Below the pieces are notes generated by a model. That model did not search any database. It was not told the origin of the DNA and saw nothing but the letters and a program-made list of their open reading frames with translations. This document shows positions 1 through 4,843 of a stretch of DNA of 6,352 nt, piece by piece. Within the stretch, counting starts at the first letter, position 1. Each line of letters begins with the position of its first letter. This DNA is from an uncultured Hungatella sp. (GTDB lineage Bacteria > Bacillota > Clostridia > Lachnospirales > Lachnospiraceae), in the NCBI GenBank assembly GCA_959018155.1, contig CAUEKH010000153.1, forward strand, positions 1 to 6,352, in the 5' to 3' direction. Position numbers and translations under genes: made by a program.

Positions 1-27
1 CATCATATGTAAATCTATCATACATCA

Positions 28-670
28 TCACTGTTGCTGATTCTTTTTCTCATTTATTTCTTCGAGAAATGCAGGTGTAATCAAATTCTGTATTTTCTCC
101 TGATATTTTTCGATGTCTTCTTTATTTCCCCACACAAGTTCTTCATATAACTTATTGCTGCTTCTCTGTTTTCTAAAAATCAGGTCCACGCCTTTTGATT
201 TGCTCTTATCCAGTTCATTTCCTTTTAGAAGTGACTTTGGACGTCCAGACATAGAAAATCCCAATGTACACACATGATCCGTTGTAGCAAATGCGCATTC
301 CACTTTATTCTTTTTTTAATTATTTTCCGCTACCAATTTCTGTGTAAACAGTATCATCATAGCCGGCAAAACTGCCATCTTTTCTCTGACAGAACCTTTC
401 ACAGATTTTTCCGACTTCCCCGGTTTCTTAAAATCAAAATCTTCTTCCAGTAATTCTCCTGCTACACATTTATTAAAAAAAAGCTTCTGCTGATAATTCT
501 GTGTGTATGCCGATCAAATGCAAATAGTTTCCTTTATCGCACTTTATCACATGATAACTAGTCTCAAAAGCCTCTGAACACACTAGCTATTCATATTGGA
601 TGTAATTTTTTTCATATAAACTGGCATTTATAATTGCCTCATTTTTAACCCGTTCTTTAAAACTTACCAC
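28..670 (-). pseudogene. Broken PBECR4-like (predicted BECR-fold nuclease) gene
   Basis: Reading the minus strand from a GTG at 670-668, with AGGAGG (681-686) 10 nt upstream of it, gives one coherent protein of about 210 residues interrupted three times: an in-frame TAG at 589-587, a +1 shift in an eight-T run at 482-475, and an in-frame TAA at 318-316. It ends at TGA 30-28. Segments seen in order are FKERVKNEAIINASLYEK, YLHLIGIHTELSAEAFF, NKCVAGELLEEDFDFKK, then after the TAA ECAFATTDHVCTLGF and RPKSLLKGNEL. From memory this pattern (a HLxG(I/V) core, a Lys-rich middle, and a GF...PKSLLKG C-terminal motif) matches standalone PBECR4 proteins, which are predicted RNases of the Barnase-EndoU-ColicinE5/D-RelE fold from phage and mobile-element conflict systems. 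I could not search a profile. The 91-codon open stretch 28-303 is only its C-terminal piece. Base composition is clearly more AT-rich than the genes to the right, which fits acquired DNA. The three lesions make a functional product unlikely unless they are sequencing errors. Confidence 0.6.
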
Positions 671-680
671 ACACAAAAAC

Positions 681-686
681 CCTCCT
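681..686 (-). promoter_or_regulatory. Ribosome binding site of the PBECR4-like gene
   Basis: The minus strand reads AGGAGG, 10 nt before the GTG at 670-668 (a GTG at 672-670 is out of frame). It begins only 4 nt after the terminator U-run, so any translation needs readthrough of that terminator or a start inside the hairpin region. This site fixes GTG 670 as the most likely original start, since nothing in that frame further downstream has an equally good site. Confidence 0.6.
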
Positions 687-690
687 ACGT

Positions 691-718
691 AAAAAGGGGA
701 ATGAACGAATCATTCCCC
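691..718 (-). terminator. Intrinsic terminator between hairpin RNA and nuclease gene
   Basis: On the minus strand a perfect 9-bp stem, GGGGAATGA (718-710) with TCATTCCCC (704-696), closes a 5-nt loop TTCGT and is followed directly by TTTTT (695-691). It is the first convincing intrinsic terminator downstream of glyS, about 220 nt past its stop. It therefore probably ends the lipoprotein-glyS transcript and the putative repeat RNA. Its place immediately before a good ribosome binding site suggests that it also limits transcription into the gene at 28-670. Confidence 0.8.
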
Positions 719-725
719 AATGATT
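708..725 (-). promoter_or_regulatory. Possible antiterminator hairpin overlapping the terminator
   Basis: On the minus strand AATCATT (725-719) and AATGATT (714-708) are perfectly complementary around a GGGG loop (718-715). This 7-bp AU-rich hairpin uses the left arm of the 691-718 terminator, so the two cannot form together. It is much weaker than the terminator and could be coincidence. If real, it would make this an attenuation switch. Confidence 0.35.
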
Positions 726-742
726 TTTAGTAGTTTTCTCTA

Positions 743-802
743 CACTCGAATGGGTTTTAGGTCTCCATTCCGACCACTCGGTATGGTTTCAAGTCTCATA
801 CC
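743..802 (-). repeat. Two-copy 32-nt tandem repeat with covarying stems
   Basis: Copy 1 runs from 802 and copy 2 from 770 on the minus strand, with a period of exactly 32 nt measured at the loops (796 and 764) and at the trailing CGAGTG (780-775 and 748-743). Loop identity is 9 of 11 (consensus AGACYTRAAAC), while the flanking stem arms have diverged in a compensatory way. A shortened third copy may be H3, whose AGAAAAC looks like the loop with its middle deleted. Confidence 0.7.
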
Positions 803-885
803 CGACATATTCATTCTTTACTTATCATGCACATCTTATGCTTCAAATAATCCAATATGTTTGAAACAGCTACCAGCCTACTATT

Positions 886-914
886 AGCATATGCCATACT
901 GCCTGTTTTATCAA
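886..914 (-). promoter_or_regulatory. Weak candidate promoter for the hairpin RNA
   Basis: The minus strand has TTGATA (914-909), a 17-nt spacer and TATGCT (891-886), just after the glyS stop. The -35 box is good (5 of 6) but the -10 box is poor (4 of 6). It would start transcription near 879 and give an RNA of roughly 190 nt ending at the 691 terminator. The match is weak enough that chance is a serious possibility. Confidence 0.3.
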
Positions 915-938
915 TGGATTTATTCTTTCCCTCATGTA

Positions 939-2327
939 TTAGAATGTAAATTTATCCATAAAGTATTCTCTCAGCTTTTCAATCGGAACTCTCACCTGCT
1001 CCATGGTATCGCGGTCGCGGACCGTTACCGCATGGTCTTCCTCGGAATCGAAGTCGTAGGTGACACAGAACGGAGTACCAATCTCATCCTGTCTTCTGTA
1101 ACGTTTTCCGATATTTCCTCTGTCATCAAATTCGCAGTTGTAGTATTTGGACAACTCGCCATATACCTTCTCCGCGCCTTCATTTAACTTCTTGGACAGC
1201 GGCAGCACACCGATTTTCACCGGCGCGATAGCCGGATGGAAATGAAGGACGGTACGGACATCGCCTTCTCCGATCTCTTCCTCGTCGTATGCAGAACATA
1301 AGAACGCAAGCGTAACTCTGTCTGCACCCAGGGATGGCTCGATTACGTAAGGAATGTATTTTTCCTTCTTCTCGTCGTCGAAATATGTCATATCCTGGCC
1401 GGAGGTGTTCTGATGCTGGGTTAAGTCGTAATCGGTTCTGTCAGCAATTCCCCAGAGTTCGCCCCAGCCGAACGGGAATAAGAACTCCAGGTCTGTCGTC
1501 GCCTTGCTGTAGAAACAGAGTTCTTCCGGAGAGTGGTCACGGGCGCGCATCTCGTCTTCCTTCATGCCAAGAGCCTTCAGCCAGTCGATACAGAACTGCT
1601 TCCAGTATGCAAACCACTCTAAATCGGTTCCCGGCTCACAGAAGAATTCCAGTTCCATCTGCTCGAACTCTCTGGTACGGAAGGTAAAGTTACCCGGTGT
1701 AATCTCATTACGGAAAGACTTACCGATCTGACCGATTCCGAACGGAATCTTCTTTCTGGAGGTTCTCTGGACATTCTTGAAGTTTACGAAAATACCCTGT
1801 GCCGTCTCCGGTCTTAAGTATACCGTATTCTTCGCGTCCTCGGTAACGCCCTGGAAGGTCTTAAACATTAAATTGAACTGTCTGATATCGGTAAAATCAT
1901 GCTTGCCGCAGCTTGGACAGCAGATGTTATTCTCATCAATGTACTTCTTCATCTCTTCCTGAGACCAGGCGTCGACGCTGCCCTCGATGGTGATGCCGTG
2001 TTCCGCCATGTAATCTTCAATCAGCTTGTCGGCACGGAAACGCTCCTTGCACGCCTTACAGTCCATCAGCGGGTCGGAGAATCCTCCTAAATGGCCGGAA
2101 GCCACCCATGTCTGAGAATTCATCAGGATTGCACAGTCCACACCTACATTGTACGGGCTCTCCTGAATAAATTTCTGCCACCAGGCCTTCTTCACATTGT
2201 TCTTTAACTCCACACCTAAATTACCATAATCCCAGGTATTGGCAAGACCGCCGTAAATCTCGGAACCCGGATACACGAATCCTCTCGATTTCGCAAGTGC
2301 CACAATCTTTTCCATTGTCTTTTCCAT
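939..2327 (-). CDS. glyS: Glycyl-tRNA synthetase, single-chain alpha2 type
   Basis: This cytosolic class IIa synthetase charges tRNA-Gly with glycine using ATP. The 462-residue length is usual for the bacterial homodimeric (GlyQS-type) enzyme. Visible landmarks are [13 protein letters not shown] (26-38), a probable zinc site made by CKAC (90-93) and CPSC (137-140), LRPETAQG (171-178), class II motif 2 beginning [19 protein letters not shown] (205-223), motif 3 around [10 protein letters not shown] (334-343), and a C-terminal anticodon-binding (HGTP) domain from about 365 that includes [13 protein letters not shown] (407-419). The start at ATG 2327 is supported by AGAGG 8 nt upstream; the Met four codons later lacks a well-placed site. 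It lies 14 nt after the lipoprotein stop and should share its transcript. No T-box precedes it. The next intrinsic terminator is at 691-718. The symbol follows the clostridial naming; glyQS is also used. Confidence 0.97.
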   Translation of the reverse strand: MEKTMEKIVALAKSRGFVYPGSEIYGGLANTWDYGNLGVELKNNVKKAWWQKFIQESPYNVGVDCAILMNSQTWVASGHLGGFSDPLMDCKACKERFRADKLIEDYMAEHGITIEGSVDAWSQEEMKKYIDENNICCPSCGKHDFTDIRQFNLMFKTFQGVTEDAKNTVYLRPETAQGIFVNFKNVQRTSRKKIPFGIGQIGKSFRNEITPGNFTFRTREFEQMELEFFCEPGTDLEWFAYWKQFCIDWLKALGMKEDEMRARDHSPEELCFYSKATTDLEFLFPFGWGELWGIADRTDYDLTQHQNTSGQDMTYFDDEKKEKYIPYVIEPSLGADRVTLAFLCSAYDEEEIGEGDVRTVLHFHPAIAPVKIGVLPLSKKLNEGAEKVYGELSKYYNCEFDDRGNIGKRYRRQDEIGTPFCVTYDFDSEEDHAVTVRDRDTMEQVRVPIEKLREYFMDKFTF

Positions 2328-2341
2328 CGTCTGAACCTCTC

Positions 2342-3004
2342 TTATTTAAATATAATGTAACTCTTTCCCTCTTTTGTCTCCACGGCATAGCTGCTGTTAA
2401 TCGTCACATTGTTCGACACAAACGCTATCTTGCCCTCCGTCTTAATCTTCTGGGTCTTTCCGGGAGTTCCCTCTACGACAACCACATGGTAGTCAGATTT
2501 CTTCGCAATCTCATCTGTAGTCGCCGATTTGCCGTCCGACAGCCGGATAAATAAGGCATTCTCCGCCGCTGCCTGGCTTAACGCATCTTCCACAGTGGTA
2601 AATGAAAGCGATTCCACTTCATTCGCCGTATCTTCATATGTCTTTGTAAACTGCACTAAGTCACTGCCTGTAGCGTAGTCAAATATCATCTTCATGGTTC
2701 CGTCCCCAAAACCGCAGGACTTTAAGGTGACAGCCCCTTCTCCATGTTCTCCATTATACTCGGCAGCCATTTCTTCCAGATATGCCTTCCAGTCATCCTC
2801 GCTACCCAGCTGCATGAGCTCATAATTCGGATCCTGGCTGTCAAAGTTTTCCACTGTAGCCGTTGAAAACGTGCCTTCCTCTGTCACATAGATGCTGCTG
2901 CCCTTCGGATCATCAAACGAATTCTCCCCGCTTTTTCCGGCACAGCCTCCAAGTAACAGCCCTACAGCCAGCAATGCTGCCAGAACTCTGCTTCCTTTTT
3001 TCAT
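2342..3004 (-). CDS. Predicted lipoprotein of unknown function, upstream of glyS
   Basis: This 220-residue protein has a classic lipoprotein signal: MKKGSR, a hydrophobic stretch ([12 protein letters not shown], residues 7-18), then lipobox LGGC with the lipidated Cys at 21, so it should be anchored on the outer face of the cytoplasmic membrane. The mature part is acidic and soluble-looking with no further membrane segment. It has a helical, acidic patch ([15 protein letters not shown], about 69-83) and a beta-rich C-terminus containing [19 protein letters not shown] do not recognise a family or catalytic motif. The start ATG 3004-3002 has AGGAGG 7 nt upstream (3012-3017) and a strong promoter about 30 nt before that. 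The 14-nt gap to glyS implies co-transcription. A functional link to tRNA charging is not evident and may simply reflect promoter sharing. Confidence 0.9.
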   Translation of the reverse strand: MKKGSRVLAALLAVGLLLGGCAGKSGENSFDDPKGSSIYVTEEGTFSTATVENFDSQDPNYELMQLGSEDDWKAYLEEMAAEYNGEHGEGAVTLKSCGFGDGTMKMIFDYATGSDLVQFTKTYEDTANEVESLSFTTVEDALSQAAAENALFIRLSDGKSATTDEIAKKSDYHVVVVEGTPGKTQKIKTEGKIAFVSNNVTINSSYAVETKEGKSYIIFK

Positions 3005-3040
3005 CTATTATCCTCCTGCATTTGGCGCATATGTGCTCAC

Positions 3041-3069
3041 ATTATACCAAATGGTTCCAGCCATTTCAA
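3041..3069 (-). promoter_or_regulatory. Strong sigma-A promoter for the lipoprotein-glyS operon
   Basis: The minus strand has TTGAAA (3069-3064), a spacer of exactly 17 nt, and a perfect TATAAT (3046-3041) preceded by TGG, giving an extended -10 (TGn). Transcription should begin near 3034, leaving a leader of about 30 nt with AGGAGG at 3017-3012 and the lipoprotein ATG at 3004. The leader is too short for a T-box or other sizeable riboswitch. Confidence 0.85.
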
Positions 3070-3131
3070 TACCTTCAACCGCTACTTTCGGTATTTTTTG
3101 CCGTACCTGCTGCTGTTTTCGCCGCCTGATA

Positions 3132-3201
3132 CCGCTGTAGTGAAGCGGCTTTGCTTCCACAGTTCCGTCTCCCATTCCCCTTTTTGCCCGCTTCACAGCG
3201 G
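3132..3201. repeat. Nested inverted repeat at the recO 3' end
   Basis: A 14-base arm at 3188-3201 (CCGCTTCACAGCGG on plus) matches the reverse complement of a 17-base arm at 3132-3148 (CCGCTGTAGTGAAGCGG), apart from a 3-base bulge, across a 39-base spacer. Each arm is also a small hairpin by itself (CCGCT/AGCGG ends). The right arm overlaps the last codons and stop of recO. In the minus-strand transcript the structure has no U-run after it, so it is not a standard terminator for recO; it might protect the mRNA 3' end. Confidence 0.55.
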
Positions 3202-3208
3202 TTTTTTT
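3188..3208 (+). terminator. Plus-strand terminator-like hairpin
   Basis: Read on the plus strand, CCGCT (3188-3192), loop TCAC and AGCGG (3197-3201) form a GC-rich 5-bp hairpin followed immediately by seven Ts (3202-3208). The larger inverted repeat with 3132-3148 could strengthen it. No plus-strand gene lies to its left, so its target would be antisense transcription entering recO. The T-run also encodes Lys codons of RecO on the other strand, so chance is possible. Confidence 0.4.
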
Positions 3209-3855
3209 CCTATTATTACGTCCAGAATCTCCAGGGAATGGAACTCTTTATCTACATACCGCTTCTTGTTGATCTCCACGCACCGGCCGAATTCCTCCAG
3301 CACCGGCTCTGTCAGTGTAAACGTGTAAAGATGCTCAACGGGTGATAATATCACGTACTCCCATGCGTAATTGGCGGAATCTCCCACCTCTCTGGGCGGT
3401 TTCTCCGTATACTCCCCGTTGATTACCATGGCCTTCAACTCATAGATCCTTCTCACCAGTTCATTTGAAATGGCAGGCTTTAAAAGTGCTCTGACCGACT
3501 GGTACAACAGCTTCAGCATGGCCGTCCCTTCCATATTCTCCCGCGTATAGTAGTCGGTAAATTCCAGAAAATACGACCCGTAACACGTCCCTTCCACATC
3601 CGCGGCCAGTTCTTCAAAGTAATTTGATATCTCCGCAGACTGAAGCGTATATGCGTCCCTGCCCTCATAGAGCTGGAACTGGCCGAAGGCAAATGGACGG
3701 CAGACAGCCATCAGCATATTGCCCGGTCTTCTGGCGCCCCTGGCAAAGGCGGTTATCTTCCCCCGCTCCTTCGTCAGAATCACCAGCCGCTTATCCATCT
3801 CGCCGGACGGGGTTGCTTTGAGCACCATACCGGTCAGCCTGACTGCTTCCCTCAT
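3193..3855 (-). CDS. recO: DNA repair protein RecO, short form
   Basis: RecO is a recombination mediator that binds single-stranded DNA and SSB, anneals strands, and with RecR loads RecA in the RecF pathway. The N-terminal OB-fold is clear: residues about 7-45 include TGMVLKATPSGEMDKRL and GKITAFARGARRPGN. The C-terminal helical domain follows, ending near HSLEILDVIIG. I choose ATG 3855 over the GTG one codon upstream because AGGTGG sits 6 nt before the ATG but only 3 nt before the GTG. At 220 residues it is somewhat short for the family (roughly 240-255 in E. coli and Bacillus). The usual four-Cys zinc-finger segment expected after ELKAMVINGEY is absent; the three cysteines are scattered. 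It lies 66 nt after era in the common Firmicutes order era-recO-glyS. Confidence 0.93.
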   Translation of the reverse strand: MREAVRLTGMVLKATPSGEMDKRLVILTKERGKITAFARGARRPGNMLMAVCRPFAFGQFQLYEGRDAYTLQSAEISNYFEELAADVEGTCYGSYFLEFTDYYTRENMEGTAMLKLLYQSVRALLKPAISNELVRRIYELKAMVINGEYTEKPPREVGDSANYAWEYVILSPVEHLYTFTLTEPVLEEFGRCVEINKKRYVDKEFHSLEILDVIIGKKPL

Positions 3856-3921
3856 CACATACCACCTGTCCTTCTTCCTGTATTGCTTTTAATATGTCAC
3901 TTTTTGCATCTATTTGTAATA

Positions 3922-4827
3922 TTATATGTCTTTTTCGTTATAACCGTAGTTCTTCATATAGAGTTCGCTGTCCCGCCATTCTTTTCTGACCTTGACCCAC
4001 AGCTGTAAATTCACCTGGGTGTCCATCAGACCCTCAATCTCCCGGCGCGCAGAACTTCCGATCTTCTTTAACATCGATCCGCCCTTACCGATAATAATTC
4101 CCTTGTGAGTTTCACGCTCGCAGATAATCGTGGCCTCAATATCCATCATGCCATTCTTCCGCTCGGTCATTTTCTCAATCGTCACGGCGATCCCGTGAGG
4201 AATCTCGTCATTCAGCAGGCGCAGTGCCTTTTCACGGATTAACTCCGCGGCTATCTGGCGCATCGGCTGATCGGTCACCGTGTCCTCGTCGTAGTACTGG
4301 GGACCGTACGGCAGGTATTTATAAATAAGTTCCAGCATCAGATCCGTATTCTTATCTTTCAAAGCAGAGACCGGCACGATTTCCGCAAAATTGCAGATAT
4401 CCTTATAAGCATTGATAAATGTCAGGATATCTTCCTGATTCTTCACCGTGTCAATCTTGTTGATGACCAGGATGATCGGAGTCTTCACCTTCTCTAACTG
4501 CTCCGCGATATGGCGTTCCCCGGCCCCGATAAAGGTACTCGGCTCCACCAGCCACAACACCACATCCACCTCTTTTAAGGTGTGTTCCGCCACATTCACC
4601 ATGTATTCGCCCAGCTTATTTTTCGCCTTGTGGATGCCCGGCGTGTCGAGGAAAATGATCTGGCCGCGCTCGTCGGTATACACGGTCTGAATCCGGTTCC
4701 TCGTAGTCTGGGGCTTATCCGAGGTAATGGCTATTTTCTGCCCAATTAAATGGTTCATCAGCGTGGATTTCCCCACGTTGGGGCGGCCGATCAATGTTAC
4801 AAATCCTGATTTATAATTATTTTCCAT
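3922..4827 (-). CDS. era: GTPase Era
   Basis: Era is an essential GTP-binding protein that docks on the 3' end of 16S rRNA through its KH domain and assists 30S subunit maturation. The 301-residue product has the full family architecture. The G domain shows G1 GRPNVGKS (14-21), a switch I region with TTRNR (41-45), G3 DTPG (61-64), G4 NKID (123-126) and G5 SALK (154-157). The C-terminal KH domain carries GIIIGKGGSMLKKIG (243-257). The start is ATG 4827 because AAGGAG lies 5 nt upstream and the protein then begins at the usual distance from the P-loop. An in-frame 29-codon upstream extension is basic, overlaps the peptidase gene, and is rejected. It lies 16 nt after the M16C peptidase stop, with its ribosome binding site inside that gap, so the two are probably co-transcribed and recO follows. 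Confidence 0.97.
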   Translation of the reverse strand: MENNYKSGFVTLIGRPNVGKSTLMNHLIGQKIAITSDKPQTTRNRIQTVYTDERGQIIFLDTPGIHKAKNKLGEYMVNVAEHTLKEVDVVLWLVEPSTFIGAGERHIAEQLEKVKTPIILVINKIDTVKNQEDILTFINAYKDICNFAEIVPVSALKDKNTDLMLELIYKYLPYGPQYYDEDTVTDQPMRQIAAELIREKALRLLNDEIPHGIAVTIEKMTERKNGMMDIEATIICERETHKGIIIGKGGSMLKKIGSSARREIEGLMDTQVNLQLWVKVRKEWRDSELYMKNYGYNEKDI

Positions 4828-4843
4828 GAATTCTCCTTCGTAT

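Larger units (their letters stand above)
691..802 (-). ncRNA. Candidate structured RNA: tandem hairpins plus terminator
   Basis: The minus strand shows four hairpins in a row. H1 has stem GGTATG/CATACC (802-797, 785-780) around loop AGACTTGAAAC. H2 has stem GAATGG/CCATTC (770-765, 753-748) around loop AGACCTAAAAC. H3 is a small stem GTAG/CTAC (743-740, 732-729) around AGAAAA. The terminator at 718-691 comes last. H1 and H2 share loop sequence and the trailing CGAGTG but differ in stem sequence while keeping pairing, which argues for selection on RNA structure. The 5' end is unknown; a weak promoter candidate lies at 886-914, and transcription could also come through glyS. The context (repeats, terminator, then a nuclease-like gene) resembles type III antitoxin RNAs or a cis-acting leader. 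I do not recognise a named RNA family. A reading frame with stops at 742-740 and 712-710 runs through it in phase with the downstream gene, so decayed coding sequence is the main alternative. Confidence 0.5.

Noticed and set aside
743..802. CRISPR array
   Set aside because: Only two units with diverged stems and no unique spacers of constant length; the conserved part is a hairpin loop, not a repeat flanking spacers.
740..808. 22-codon ORF beginning MSGMRLETIPSG, in phase with the nuclease-like gene
   Set aside because: It coincides exactly with the two hairpin repeats and has no ribosome binding site. Stem covariation favours RNA structure, though a decayed coding extension cannot be excluded.
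811..897. 28-codon minus-strand ORF beginning MAYANSRLVAV
   Set aside because: It has only a weak AGGC upstream, overlaps the candidate promoter, and I do not recognise it. It could be a small protein or antitoxin remnant, but the sequence alone does not support calling it.
1..938. Insertion sequence or transposon ends
   Set aside because: No transposase motif, terminal inverted repeat or target duplication could be identified, although the AT-rich composition suggests acquired DNA.
1334..1687. Plus-strand ORF of 117 codons, and other plus-strand ORFs across glyS, recO, era and the peptidase
   Set aside because: They lie antisense inside well-recognised genes, show no family motifs and lack ribosome binding sites, so they are frame shadows.
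3008..3196. 62-codon minus-strand ORF starting at GTG overlapping the recO stop
   Set aside because: It has no Shine-Dalgarno of its own and spans the inverted repeat, the strong promoter and the next gene's ribosome binding site. Its composition is basic and shows no family pattern. Better explained as intergenic regulatory sequence.
3856..3921. Possible promoter between era and recO (TTACAA with CATATT after 17 nt)
   Set aside because: The -10 box matches consensus poorly, and the short gap is compatible with simple co-transcription.
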